Positions 25,423 to 37,371 of a DNA stretch of 64,000 bases are shown piece by piece. Numbering within the stretch: position 1 is the stretch's first letter; each line of letters starts with the position of its first letter. The DNA comes from Platycnemis pennipes (taxonomy: Eukaryota; Arthropoda; Insecta; Odonata; Platycnemididae). The stretch spans positions 22,449,088 through 22,513,087 of the forward strand of contig OW121846.1 of the NCBI GenBank assembly GCA_933228895.1. The letters run 5' to 3'. The translations under genes were made by a program, and so were the position numbers. The notes under the pieces are model-generated. The model was given only the letters and a program-made list of their open reading frames with translations, was not told the origin of the DNA and ran no database searches.

Positions 25423-25478
25423 AAAAGGAAAATATTCATAAAAAGTGAGACCTCACTTTTTATCATTATTTTCCTTTT
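25423..25478. repeat. 56-bp near-perfect palindrome
   Basis: Left arm 25423-25449 and right arm 25452-25478 are inverted copies matching at 25 of 27 positions, separated by 2 nt. The inner AAAAAGTGAG / CTCACTTTTT is perfect, and the outer AAAAGGAAAATA is conserved apart from an offset at ATTC versus ATGA. It is AT-rich. A palindrome this long is far beyond chance. It could be a small MITE remnant or foldback, or an assembly or replication fold-back artefact. The 2-nt loop is too tight for a typical microRNA precursor. Confidence 0.75.
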
Positions 25479-25489
25479 ATGGCTGTGGT

Positions 25490-28400
25490 TTCAGAGAATT
25501 TGTAAAATCGGCGACCCGTGGATGCTTTGAAGACGAGATTATTGACACATGGAACAACGTGCTCGTCTTACAGACTCTATTTCCATTTACAACAAGGATC
25601 TTAGCCCAATATGAATCGAACCCTTAGCCGTCACTGCTGTAGACAAAATCACTAATGCAGATTCTTAAAATCTGACGACTAAAAGCATAAATGGATAGTC
25701 TGCGTAGTATTTGTTGCTGCACCTAAATATTTTTTTCTGGTCACGGTTCTTAAATATCTTACGGTTTGCTTCTCCTCACTTCTTGTATGGGTATCAAATC
25801 CCTTCATAATACTGCCGGATACAAGGTTCACAGGAGTTTCTAGAAATTCCTATGTTTCGTAAATTGGATGAATTATATTGCCAAGCGATAAAGATCTTGT
25901 GACAAGATTGTGGAAGAAATGGAAGCTTCCCGCCGTCCCACCTGGGTGAAATGTGAGTAGAATGCTTCGGCTACGAGCGCACTTCAGCGGTGGAGCTTAG
26001 TTCTTACTTCGCCCGTGGCTACCGACTCGTTTTTCCCTATGAATTATTTGCCTCTGCAATTCTACCATAAGCCCTGAATACATTTCAAGTTGCCATAACT
26101 AAAACTCTCATTTCGCTTCGTAAGTGAAGCCATATGACCTCAATACAAAGATATTTATGCTCCACTGTTTGTTTTGTATGTGTTACTAATGAAAGCAGTA
26201 CCATTCTTTAATATTTACTCATGGAGTCATGATAAATCGTAAGAATTGTAGTCCGTTATTAAAAAGATGACTTATGTTAGCAACATTCTTGGTGAACTAA
26301 TTGATTAGTTACAATCAGTACACAATCTGCTTTATTTTACGAGTTTTTGTTGATTAAATGGTACTCCGCAGAATAAATAACTACTTTTGTATCCCCTGAC
26401 TAACAAGGACCTCGTTCATAATTAGTGACTCCGTTGTTTCTATCATACGTTCTCTCTTACCCTTGTAAAATTATTTTCTATACCTTTTATATATTTATGT
26501 TATAATATCTCCTTCTAAATGGCTCTAATCACTGAAGATGAATGTTGATCCAATAGATCATCAATTCTTCTTCATAGGGGTCGCGAAAACCATATTGCCC
26601 CGAAAAAAGTTTTACATAGTGAAAAAGAAATATTCGACAAAACATCTCTTCAATGGCTGCTCTGACCTCAGGATCAGTTATTGAGGCCTCACAAGTGCCA
26701 AGAGATTAAGAGAACTGATCGTCGTCTCTCTTTGCGATGACCATGAATGGAATAGCCTTCATGTTTGCGTCCCATGACTCTAGGGATTCCTATTGTCTAG
26801 ATCCTTTGTGGCAATAAAAATCCAATGCCCTCTGATTCTTTTGTTTAGATGATCGTTATCGGTTAAGGAAGATGCAATTCGGTACATTCTGTGCAACGTT
26901 AAATTTCATCTTTTCTACAAACAAGGTTTTTTGCTTTTCTCAATTGAAGGAATGTGCATTTTGGAACATACATTGCAGTTAAAATTTCATAATTTTTGTT
27001 TTCTTTTTTCTGTTCTATATTTTTGTTCTATTAATTTATCCGTGAAACACTTATTTTCAAGCATTTTAGGGTATCCTTGGTTCCGGTAGGAGATGCATAA
27101 AAAATAAAAATCATTGGTATTAATTAAATGGCACTTCTTAGCTAACTTATTGCGATGAAGACTGCAAAAGAAGTTCATTATAGGTTCACTATGATCATTA
27201 GGTTCTCACCTTCATCTAGTGAAAATCTTATTTCCAACTTAAACGGCTACTGCTGATATTATAATACCAGTTGATGGTTAATTTATCTGGAGTTTATAGT
27301 TCCGTTGGTGTATGGTGACTCACCCTTTTTGTAATTGTGTAATAAAATCAAAAAATTGCTATTTGTACGTTTATACAGCCGGAATCATATATAGTTGTCA
27401 AAACATTACAAAATCGACTCGAAGAGGACAAAAATGATGCACATCGTACACTTATAACAGGCGAACGTATTTCTTGCGCTGTTGTACGCATCGCCCTGCA
27501 AATGAGTCCTGTCTGCTTTTATCATATCAGCAGCCAAGTCTTAGTACTCCATTATTCAAACGTGTTCTTCGTTTCAACTCAAAATATAGGTGGCTTTTAA
27601 ATTTCTTTGAACAGCAGGTAGTACCTTCATTTAATAGGTTACTTCAGCGAAAGAGTTGGTTATTGTAAAACGTAAGAATGGTGAGTTTGATTCAAAGTGT
27701 GTTAATCCAGTCGATCACTTTTGTTCTGTAAGTAAAGAGGGTTGGCCATAAAAACTGGATTTTTTTCGCTTCTAGTGTACGTTTGAAGGTACTTGTACTG
27801 TTGTGTAATGATAGGACTGAAGTTGCTGAAAAACATAATTTATGATCTTGTGTTCAGGTTGAGTGATTTTCCCATTTTTTCTTACATGTCCCTATGCCAT
27901 AAAGTGATTTGAATAGAAATATTACGATGAACCTTAAGATACAACCACAATGCCATCTTATTATTTTTAACCCTGCAGAGCATTTGTACAGATTTACTTT
28001 TGCCGTTGTACCACGTATTCCCTTGATAGGCTTGTTTTTCCTTTAACAGCCTTGTATTTTTGTGAGAAAATTTTAAAATATTCTGTTCGTATAAGTTCCT
28101 CTCATCACTGGTTGGGGTAATGAGGGCAACATATAGGAAATCTTTCATTGCCTTAGGCATTGCAGACTTGAGGAGCAGACTATCGGCATAAACTGTTAGG
28201 CTTACACTGAATTCTGGTTTGGTCTTTAAATAGTTTAAATGCCAGTTTCGTTTGCTATTGGTACCATCTTCATTATTGCATTCATGATGAACATTCCGGA
28301 GGAGATTTTTTTTGCCTCACGCGCACTGCATTGCGTTCACTTTGAAATGTGGCCGTCATTTAACATATATAGGCAGATATTTCTACACCTCGTACGTAAA

Positions 28401-29890
28401 GCATATATGTGTCCCGCAAGCAAATTATGTTGATGGCATCAATGTCCTTATCTTCGGAATTTCTCTTTGGAAAGCAGACTCATTGAAGATAGTAAAAAAC
28501 GCCTGCATCTCTCCTTTCAACCTTATGACATCATCTGTTTGTAGCTCAACAAAGACCGATGAATTAATTATTATTCTATTATTTTTAGAACCTAGCGTTT
28601 TATATCAGTCTAAATCTGAAGCATTATAGTATCAGTTAAAGTCAGAAAGGGTTAAATGTTACCTAGGATTTTGTTTTTATGGGGAATTTGTAGGTGCCAT
28701 CTGAAAGACCATCTCATGATTACAGCGTAACAGTGAGTCCACTATTATCCTCCACATTATAATATGAAGCTGAGCAGTACCCGAGCTGAAATGGTGAACA
28801 TAGGATCAATGACCGAAACCTGCAAAAGTTATGTCATATAAATTAATGCTTATCTGGCCATTCACAAATATTTGATGCAAACCTTAAAACAAGAGTAATC
28901 CAGGCTTTAATTTTTCCTCAACCAGTTCCGACGCGACATGCACGTTGTTTTCAAGAAGACTAGGGAAAAACATACCATGTCAAGGTCTTATACATGAAAT
29001 CTCGAGTTTGCGAAGAGGTGACGAAAGAGAAATTTCAGGGAGGATTCTTGGAGTAATTAGAATTGCTCTGAGTGTTTTAAGGAGAAAGGATTTTACAATG
29101 TTCCTCTGGGTCTCTCTATTGTAAAAAAATATTTGTATTCTTATTTCAAGACCTATTAGTCGACAGTCTTGTTTCAATTGTGTAAAAATTCCGATAAGTC
29201 AACCCGTAAACCATCAATATATTTTGATAGCACTTATTTTATGCTTAATGACTTCAGGATTCCCTCTGACCGCATTTACTTTCGAAAGTCCTTCAACTTC
29301 CGCGTATCCACGAAAGACCTCACGACACCTGCGATCTATCGCCACCACCAATAGCTACAACGCACCGGAATGTAAGTTGATCAGTGGAGGAGCGATGTGA
29401 CATCCCTCATGATACATCACGTAATTTCATTAAATCGTAATGATAAAACACCAAGGAGGAAATCACCAGAGGAAAACGATGCATTTCGAGGGACCCAAAG
29501 CTTTTGAAGCGAGAATATGCGTGGGAAGTCAATTTAATACAACCATTTTTATGTTTCCTAACGCTCTATGGAGCAGAAATAGTGATTTTTTCCTCGAAGA
29601 AGTTGAAATCAACTTAAAAATCAGGGAAAGACGTTAACGGAAATATTCACGTTAAAGAGAATTTTAACACCCAATACATATTTGTATGTCAATAAATATA
29701 AATACGCATTGTGTGATTGCGTGCATGTGTGTTACTAACAATCCTCTTTCAGTTTCGGATAATAGTGATTTGGGATGTTTTATTCCAAGCCTACGTCACC
29801 TTGATTTCTCGCCTGAGTCAGAAGATATAGTCTGTGAATGAAATAATTGTGAGTGCGTTATTTCTGGTGCAAAAGATTAAAATATGAAAT
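25490..29890. other. AT-rich stretch, nothing recognised
   Basis: A B-box-like GGGTTCGATTC on the minus strand near 25607-25617 lacks a convincing A box. The remaining open frames (60-105 codons) have no recognisable motifs. Confidence 0.4.
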
Positions 29891-29924
29891 GAGTGAAAAT
29901 GCTGTATGGATGCTTCGGATGGCG

Positions 29925-30310
29925 TGATTTTCCTACTGCCCGTGGTTCTTGGCCTCGGGAGCGGGCCGCTGGGTGCGGGTCGTGGCTGGGAGGCGCGCCG
30001 CGGGCACCGCCTGTCGTCGGCGCCACTCTCGCCTTTCGGAATCGAGCAGTTTGGCAACGATGCGGGAACGCGCTCGCCGTCACCCGCCGGTAACTTGATC
30101 GTGAGAATTGCCTGCCGTTAATATGGGAGCTTGCAGACGCTGACGGCGGTTGAGAAAGAAACGGTGGTGCGTTGCCTGTTGCACACCCCGCTCCTCCGGC
30201 TCTTGCCCTCCGCGCACTGCACTTCCTCGTTGCACCTCGCGCCCCTGAGTCCGGCCGCATGAGCGCAACCCCTTTGCACACCCCGCAGTGTCCTCCTGCC
30301 TCATGGAAGC
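29925..30310. promoter_or_regulatory. CpG-rich island, candidate promoter region
   Basis: An abrupt GC-rich, CG-dinucleotide-rich block in AT-rich surroundings (densest at 29940-30100, e.g. GGCGCGCCGCGGGCACCGCC near 29991). Overlapping open frames on both strands (up to 134 codons, minus strand 29877-30281) give alanine/arginine/proline-rich translations without family resemblance. No TATA box was seen. Most likely a promoter-type island or GC-rich non-coding exon; direction unknown. Confidence 0.4.
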
Positions 30311-30319
30311 TTTGCTCGG

Positions 30320-31525
30320 ATCGGAAAAGTAGCTCGTAACTACTTTCTCTTTTCTAAGATTGGTAGACTCGGAGATCGCCAACTGATTCTTCCCACACCA
30401 GGTCTGAAACGATGCCTGCAGTGTCCTCTGTGCCCCTGAGATCCTGATAACCTTCTGCTAAATCGCTGGACTATTTGACTTTGATAGTTAGGCTGTACAG
30501 CCCTATAAACTACCACCGTCACTTTTTCAGGCGTCACTCAACGAACAAATTAGGCCAAGTTTTATGTTGATCAATGTATTTTCTAAAGTCGCAATTTTCA
30601 TTAACATTCAAGCCGCAATTTTCCCTGTGACATGTTTTTCTTGATGCAGATGTCCCAAATAGCACAATTTATATCCTTTATTGGAACATCAAATCGATAA
30701 TTAATCATCTGTCTCGAGTACATCCCTTTACATTTAGTTTGTAAAGTTTTTGTACGCAATGTAGCTATGGATAACAGAGATCTCCAATATATAGTTTCCT
30801 CGAATGGAAAAATACTTACAATGAATAAAGAATATCTATGATTTTTTCCCGTAACCACATTTTTAATAATACTGAAACCATCTATGTCTAGTCCTTATTA
30901 CAAATAGGCAAACAGTTCAAGATTAAGCCTATCCCATGAATGGACCCAAGTGATTTGTGTTACTCATCCAGGTTACTCAAAAAGAAGATTGGATTCACTG
31001 AAAACTAAAAGCATTATTATGAAAGCATTCTATTAGAGAGGTACTTGCAAAGTATTGATGCACATATTACTAATGAAAGGTAAATTTCGAGCTTTTGCAT
31101 TTATCCCTTTCCGTCGTTCTCATGTAAGGCTGAATGCAATGAGATTGTATATTTGACTTCGTTTCCCACTTGCATTATTATAAGGTAGGCTTGCATTATA
31201 ATATCGTAGGTTGAGTAAGTGTGAACTGAAGCATTCGCATTTCCCGAGGGATCCGTTTGCGCGAAGTCATATTCATTGCGGGACACCTCTGAATTCCTCT
31301 TGTGAACGCAATAGCAGTGAACTTAGGTTTTCAGTCAGTCTTCTTTTGGAAATAGGTAGTCCTCCTGTAATCCTCCAAACTCGAAGGGGATAAAATAAGG
31401 GATTTCTGTGTTGAAAATTTGATCCCCAATATGTAGCCCTAAAAACATTGTTGATATCATATTGCCATCCTTCTAGCATGCACTGTCTTAGCTTCACGAT
31501 AACCCTTGCTTCTAAAGAAAACGCT
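30320..31525. other. Spacer, nothing recognised
   Basis: Mostly AT-rich, with a few short open frames and no repeat identified. Confidence 0.4.
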
Positions 31526-31530
31526 TTTTA

Positions 31531-31617
31531 TGAAATGCTCTCGGGATTTCCACCAGGTTGATGTTCCAAAGTCGATATTAAGAATACCGACCCGGTGGGA
31601 ATCCCGTGAGCATTTCA
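31531..31617. repeat. 87-bp hairpin element with 24-bp arms
   Basis: The arms TGAAATGCTC-CGGGATTTCCACC type (31531-31554) and GGTGGGAATCCCG-GAGCATTTCA (31594-31617) are inverted copies with 22 of 24 matches and a 39-nt loop. The motif CCCGGTGGGAATCCCG at the right arm is self-complementary in part. A foldback/MITE or a hairpin RNA precursor are both possible. No target-site duplication is obvious. Confidence 0.6.
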
Positions 31618-31697
31618 CTATAATCATTCACCAGGAGAACTTAAAATCTTTCAGAACGCGTTTTATATCTACACATCGGTTCGATCCACAGTCCATT

Positions 31698-31830
31698 CAT
31701 CTACATCTACATATATACGATACCCTGCAAGCCACCGCGAGGGTGTGTGGCAGGGGGTGAAGATCACCAGGCATGCACTACTAACATGCAAACTAGCAAC
31801 TATATTGTCTCATGCAATTTGATTGTTAGT
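31698..31830 (-). mobile_element. Short dispersed element, copy B (ATGTAGATG-tail family)
   Basis: On the plus strand it starts ATCTACATCTACATATA (the reverse complement of the tail), then GATACCCTGCAAGCCACCGC, GAGGGTGTGTGGCAGGGGGT, GAAGATCACC and CATGCACTACTAACATGCAA. It closely matches copy C at 50715 and, inverted, copy A at 23425. It has the best-preserved 3' tail of the five. Confidence 0.75.
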
Positions 31831-31839
31831 GTCTACAGT

Positions 31840-32595
31840 ATTTAAGGGGTAAGACATGCATCATGCACTACATAATACTCTAGAATATTCATTAATTATC
31901 CCTGCTAACAAAATGAATTTGGGAGATCATTGTCGTTTAAACGCGATAATAACAGTAATAGGAATTACAGGTTCTAACAGTTTTAGCCAAGCTAATTTTC
32001 AGCTATTATGAAAGGAGTGTTTGAATACAAAATATTTAATCGTTATTGCAGTTAAGTTATTATACTTCCTAAATGTTCAGCCATTCAGAGTTGCAGAAAC
32101 AATACTATTTTGAATCGATGCTTAATCCACTTTTGAGCCCTCACTCAAGGTGAACTTTCCTTTCTTTTATTTATATTTCATGCCTATGCTACTGATTACT
32201 CTGCGTGGCTTAATAAACGTTGATCTCTCCTTTACGCCCTTACGAAAAACGAGTATTTATTTTCATTAATCAGGAGAGAATAAAAAAAAACTATTCCTCC
32301 AATGATCACGAAAGCGATTGTGCCTTTCGCGTCGTATTTTGAAGTTTGAAGAAAAAACAAGTTGTCTGATTCGTATGGATAGATATTGGACTAGGTTGAA
32401 GAAATAAAGAGTAAATAAGTGCTCGCCGTACTCCCTAAAGCGTCTGTGGTTCCGTTAATTCTCTGTAGGTTTTTGGTATGTCTTTCGAGGGAGGAATCTC
32501 GTACACCTGAGCAAATACAACCCTACCATCCGCGTGAATTGAGCCGGTGATCCTAGGTCTTGCTAAGAGTCCGGGCCTTTGATTCGCCGGCCTTC
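31840..32595. other. Spacer, nothing recognised
   Basis: AT-rich, no supported feature. Confidence 0.4.
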
Positions 32596-32599
32596 ATGG

Positions 32600-33010
32600 A
32601 TCTAAAAACAAAACTTATGCGGCCCCCTGGGACTCCGGTATTTGCTACCAATCTCTCTCATCCCTCCGCAACTCTTTCGTCCCTTCTCTTTGACCATGCT
32701 CATATACCCATGAGCGGAAGTAATTGAGTGACAAATGTTGGTCCTAAAGAGCGTATTTGCGGGAGTTCGGGTGACTCCGTCTCTGTTCCGCGCTCTCACC
32801 CCTCGATCAGATTCCGTCGTGGCATCTCCCCCTCCATTCCTGGCTGCCTTGCTTACCACCCTCTCTCACCTCCCTTTCTTACCACCCTCTCTCACCTCCC
32901 TTTCTTGCCGGCCTTGCTTAAGGCCGTTCTATCGAAGTCGGCAGTGGATCGTGAAGAGCCGCGGGATGCATCGCGGGTTTTTTGCTTTTTCCTTCGACCA
33001 CAATGGAAGT
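32600..33010. other. Moderately GC-rich, pyrimidine-rich block
   Basis: GC content rises relative to the flanks, with C/T-rich runs and several overlapping open frames (85-102 codons). No recognisable protein. It contains the 26-bp tandem duplication at 32852-32903. Confidence 0.3.
32852..32903 (+). repeat. Exact 26-bp tandem duplication
   Basis: Two adjacent identical copies of a unit beginning CTTACCACCCTCTCTC and ending CTCCCTTT (32852-32877 and 32878-32903). The start of a third copy (CTTGCC) diverges at once. Perfect identity suggests a recent slippage event. Confidence 0.85.
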
Positions 33011-33959
33011 TGAAGATACAACTTACGGGGTACTGATAGCTGTGGAAAACAGCGGTCTTGCAATCGTTGAGTAATCGAGGTAAAACTCATGGCGGACATT
33101 TCTTTGGGTGCGGAATCCGGCCTCTATTACCCAACGACTGGAGGGCACAAGTGTCTGATGGAATGGAAAATGAAGAACCCACGTAATGAGACAACTTCGT
33201 TCAGATGAAACTCCATCCATTCACTTTGGGCGTCTCTCAACTGAACACCATCTTTCTCCTTTTTTCTCACTTATCCCATTTTATCCTTGCACTGTGGAAA
33301 ATTCCAAGCTCTATGAAGCAACCCAGAATAAAATATTGTATCCAACTTTCGAAATTCCGCAATGAGATCGTCTACGTGGCATCAAAAAATGAAATCACTG
33401 AGCTGTCAAAGAGAGGGTGCGCCATGATACGATCAGATTAGATCAGTGGCCGAGCATTCATTTCATTGCTCCAATTACCGTAACACTTGTGTTTTATTTC
33501 TCTGCGCCTTCAACCGCTTCAAGTATGAATGCATTAATGTAGTGAAGAAGCTTTGATCTAGAAAATGCGCAGTGATATTGCACACCTGGTAATGAGAATA
33601 TCTCAGTCGAAACCTCCATTATCCAGAACGATAGAAATCGAGCGTATGTGACAGAGGCTGTTTTTACGGACGAGCCTTATGAACCCTCAATGGCGGAGAA
33701 ATGCTTATAGGTGGTATTGCATGGGGCCGCGAACATTTTCCATGGGGTCAACCTCTCTTCCTTGCATAACCTTTAAAGAGAAGCCTTTTTCTGCGCGCAC
33801 ATGGAAGTAATGCTCAACGGTGAGTTACGCCGACCCCCGTTTCATTACGTCTTTGTTAGACTTGCAAATAGCACTGCCTGGATTGACCAGGCTAATTGCG
33901 TCAGTATATCGAGGGCAGCAAGTCCCGGGTACAAATGATATGTGTCGCGATTCCCCTCC

Positions 33960-34030
33960 GTTCTCACTCGACCCCTTTGCTCCCCCTCCCCCCCCCCCCC
34001 ACACCCCCGCCGCGCCTTTCATGTCACCCT
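33960..34030 (+). repeat. Poly-C and C-rich tract
   Basis: A run of 13 C (33988-34000) lies inside a longer C/T-rich segment followed by ACACCCCCGCCGCGCC. Simple sequence; the length may be unreliable in the assembly. Confidence 0.7.
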
Positions 34031-34579
34031 CTCCCTCGTCGCCCGCCAGCTGACTGGAAAATACTGAAAAGCTGGAATATCAAGGAATATAAATGTAAAA
34101 CCTAGAAAACTAGAGTATCAGAGAAACTCTGAGGACTCAAAATAGAATACTAACATTGCGGAAATGCTGCACTCGTAAGCAAGCGCATGCATAATTAATT
34201 CTTAATTAAGTCTTAATTAGAGGGCAGTAATTGAGTCGGTAACCCAAATGATAAAGTTAGGGCAGTCAAATACCGCCTAAGACATGAGTGTTATGCTTGT
34301 CTTAAGGGGAAATTAGACTGGATGGTGCGACATAACCTTAGCAATTGAAGTACCCTGCCATGTAACTGTACCACTGCATCGCGGGCGTTAAGTTTATGTA
34401 TGACTTCCGTCCCGCTCGTCACGACCCCACCTGATGACGACCTGAGTTACAAATTTGAGCTAATCATTGGTTTCGGTGTTAATAATCCAATTATCAAAGC
34501 CGTTCCATCGTTATTTCACCGGCAATTGCATTTCAGGATTCTATAAGTTGAAATGTAATGCTGCAAGAATTCTAGACAG

Positions 34580-34690
34580 GAAAAAAAGCAACCCCGTTGA
34601 CTGAGAGTCGAACTTGGATTCATCGATTGGAGAGCTGAATCTTCTCGAGAGATCCTAGTCCGAGTGCCAGTCTGAACGGCTGTTTTTTGC
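34580..34690 (-). mobile_element. tRNA-derived SINE head, minus strand (TTCGACT-CAGTCAA family)
   Basis: The minus strand carries a B-box-like AAGTTCGACTCTC followed by CAGTCAACGGGGTTGC and a T-rich run. The same arrangement (GGGTTCGACTTCCAGTCAA, then GGGTTTCTTT) is seen on the plus strand near 59730. Upstream sequence (CCGTTCAGACTGGCACTCGGACTAGG) could be a decayed tRNA-like 5' half. No complete tRNA fold. Confidence 0.45.
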
Positions 34691-34699
34691 TCTGTTGCA

Positions 34700-35220
34700 T
34701 TTTAGCATTGGTATACTCATCAACAGAGGACTCCATTGATTCATCGTGGTTATTTCGCAGCCTCCTTTATTTAATATATATTCCTGGAGAGGCAGGGGAG
34801 CATTTTTTCACATCCATAGGTTAGCCGAAATCGTAGATATAACCACTTAACTTGGAATGAACCACGACTTGCACGATTAAACATTTGGGCTAACGTAGTG
34901 GAGCTAGGATTGTGTTGACACACACCATAAGCCATTAGGCTTAAGATCGACGACCAAATTTGCTGACGATTATCGATCTATCCTTTTTATAAGCTATACC
35001 TCAGAGACCATTTTCGGGTTAATCGAAGGGGTTCAGAAACGAAATCATCATTGAGCTTATGTATCGTTCATTAGAAGTTAAACATGACTAATATTGACTA
35101 ATCATGACGTAGCTCATGAAAAAAGGAAGAAAATTTTACTATCATCATCCTACATCAAATAAATGCTGGCAATATATTTATGTGGTCCTTTCCTTTTTAT
35201 TCTGGTTGAGAGGTTTTTGC
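34700..35220. other. Spacer, nothing recognised
   Basis: AT-rich, no supported feature. Confidence 0.4.
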
Positions 35221-35224
35221 ATCC

Positions 35225-35271
35225 ACTCCAGCAGAGATGACGAACTCTAAGTTCGTCATCTCTGCTGGAGT
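35225..35271. repeat. Perfect 47-bp palindrome (22-bp arms, 3-nt loop)
   Basis: The left arm 35225-35246 (ACTCCAGCAGAGATGACGAA then CT) and right arm 35250-35271 are exact reverse complements with only CTA between them. The match ends sharply at both sides. It directly abuts a SINE fragment starting at about 35272. The perfect identity and tiny loop suggest a recent event, a selected structure, or a fold-back artefact. Confidence 0.85.
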
Positions 35272-35400
35272 TCTGGATTTTTCTGAGTTCGGTAGCGCGC
35301 TACATGAGTGACTCAGAGCGTCCGTCGGACGTGACTTCAAGCTTTGGTTCCGTGGACGCCTTTCGTCACATGTTTACGTACCAATTTCGTCATTCCCTTC
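35272..35400 (+). mobile_element. SINE fragment, middle body (GGATGGGACGTTAA family)
   Basis: Diverged match to the complete SINE at 48977: GGATTTTT, then CATGAGTGACTCAGAGCGTC, then CGTCGGACGTGACTTCAAGC, then TTTGGTTCCGTGGACGCC, aligning with GGATTTTTAGTGG...CTTGAGTGCCTAG...CGTCCATCGGATGGGACGTTAAGCCATGGTTCCCTTGGCACC (shown discontinuously). The tRNA-like head is replaced by the palindrome. Confidence 0.5.
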
Positions 35401-35599
35401 CGTTTCTGTCTCAAGCAATTTCGGATCCACCCGCCTTGTAGAGTGCAAATGCCGTCAGTAGCGTCGATCATCCCTCGGTCACGCCCCGTGATTGCAGATT
35501 CATTCACCAGAATCCTATCTCGTACGAGCGTCGCGGCCTATCGTTCACATTTCAGGTGCGGAAGCAGCTATTTTGGGGTACCGCTTCACGATTGAGGTT

Positions 35600-36390
35600 G
35601 CATGTACATGCATGTTTAGAACTGGCTAGGTGGTTAATTAGGGCGAGGGGAGCGATTCGGTGATATAGAAACCCGACCTATGTCTGATTTCAATAGAAGT
35701 CGCCAAGGGATCACGAAGTTTAACTCCACATCTTCTTGCTTGCTGAATGCATCTCGTAGTCGCAACCTCCATGTCATCGTGATAAATAACACCCCTTTTC
35801 TGTTGAGTGAACCCTGAGATAAGCCCAGAAAGGAAATACCATTAATCAAGCATTGATGGCATTTAAAGGGATGTGCTTTCAAGGCTGGCAAATTGATTCC
35901 ACAATAATCGAGGGTGTTTTCAAAACGTTATCCTACAAATGAACCAGCATTGTCCTTCTAAAAATCGTAATAATCAAGGCTAAAAATAAGCTATACGTCA
36001 TTGTGGTTCAGATTTCATGTCGCGTGCTCCTTAAATCATCAATACGCATATCACGGCAAGTAAGACCACGCGGAAGTAATGGAAATCCGGTCCAAATTCT
36101 GTTTTGTACTGCGATTGTAATGCATTGGAAAAACTCGGGTAGCTTTATAGGGAGTAGCATATAATGCAGTGATTCCTCCCACTTCTCGGCATCCTCCGCG
36201 ACGCCCTCGGCCGCTGTAAAAATCACACCCCGACCTTGCTGGCACTACCCTCACCCGCGGAAGAAATCGCCGTTGCAGTGGCATTACCAACTTGCCCACA
36301 TCCGGTGAGCTGAGGTTCCCGTTTTTCGCCATCATCCCAAGGGCGCATTGCTTCTCGTTATCTTCGCAAGTGGCGAAATTCCTCCTCGTT
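35600..36390. other. Spacer grading into the GC-rich promoter region
   Basis: AT-rich to about 36160, then increasingly GC-rich. No coding frame is recognised. Confidence 0.35.
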
Positions 36391-36567
36391 TTTGAGGTTC
36401 TAAGCGCTCACCTGGGGAGCGAATTGTTGAGGGAATAGGCTTTCGGGAGAGGGCAAGTCCGGAGGTCACGGCGCGCGTCCGCCGAGACCGCCCCCGTCGC
36501 GTGACGGGCGCCTTGGCCGCTCCGTCCTCCCGCCTCTCCCCTCCACCTCCGCCAAAGGCCTCCGCCT

Positions 36568-36605
36568 TATAAATACCTCGAATATCTGGTTCGCCATCGA
36601 CATTC
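36568..36605 (+). promoter_or_regulatory. TATA-box core promoter
   Basis: TATAAATA at 36568-36575 is flanked by GC-rich sequence (GCCT on the left, CCTCG on the right), the classic context. Candidate initiators lie at CCATCG (A at 36596) and ACATTC (A at 36602; 5 of 6 matches to the insect TCAKTY consensus). These are 28 and 34 nt from the TATA start, bracketing the usual 30-31. Orientation points to the exon at 37082. Confidence 0.5.
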
Positions 36606-37081
36606 GCTCCGTGCCTCTCGACGCGGGAGGATTAGCTCGCGCGAGCTCGTGGCTATGTGCACGTGGATACATGCTTTGGCCGTGCATTTAGTCACCAGCT
36701 CTCCGCGCGGGCTCCAGCTTCCCTCGGCCCTCTGAGTTCCCGCCCAAGTTCCCTTCGCACCACCGTGCCTCAGGCCGGGGCTCGGGAAGTGTTCCCCGCG
36801 GCGAGTTACATAGAGAGGTCCGTAAGGGTCCGGTTAGGCACCAGGCGCGACTCGTCTTCACTCTCTTCTGCGTAATTTCCATAGCGTGCTCTGGTCCCCT
36901 GGTGGTCGGTGATTCGACTCGCTGCTTTTCGGGTCGCCGTTGGTGATTCGACTCCGTGGTTTGGCTCTCACAGTGATTGCTTGCCTCTGCAATAGTGCGT
37001 GATTTGTGTTCAGCTCGTCATCGGGCCGGTGAAAGTGATCATCTAATTTCGGTGGCATTGTGGACCCGTTAAGTCATACCA

Positions 37082-37371
37082 ATGGTGCGGGCAACGGATC
37101 TCAACGGATCCTACGGGCCCCTTTTGGGGTCCGACGAAGACCTCAGTCGTTTGAGGCGCCACTGGGTGGACGCCGCCGCGGCAGCCGTCAGCACCACGAC
37201 CTCTGCCTCGGGTCAGTACCATTGTCCAGTGGCAGCGGGATGGTCGGGGCAAGCGGAGGAGGCGTTGCTGAGGAAGACGGGCGATTGGAGCGAGTGGAAG
37301 CGAAAATGCCGCGAGGAGAGGGCGGTCGGCAAAGGCGAAAAGCAACCGTGGAACAGATCTGGAACGTGGCC
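37082..37371 (+). CDS. Candidate first coding exon, unknown protein
   Basis: ATG at 37082 has a favourable context (ACCAATGG) and opens a 97-codon frame. Its stop overlaps a strong splice donor, GGCC|GTAAGT, with the exon end at 37371, so an intron there removes the stop and leaves a phase-2 junction. The predicted segment begins MVRATDLNGSYGPLLGSDED and has a short alanine run (about residues 31-35) and a basic, lysine/arginine-rich second half. There is no signal peptide or membrane segment, and I do not recognise a family. A second frame (37060-37467, 135 codons) overlaps and cannot be excluded. An alternative donor, CTCG|GGTCAGT, lies near 37209. Support comes mainly from the TATA box, CpG island, Kozak context and donor. 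The next exon was not found. Confidence 0.4.

Noticed and set aside
25600..25660. Minus-strand GGGTTCGATTC resembling a tRNA B box
   Set aside because: No A box at the right distance and no acceptor-stem pairing, so neither a tRNA nor a supported SINE head.
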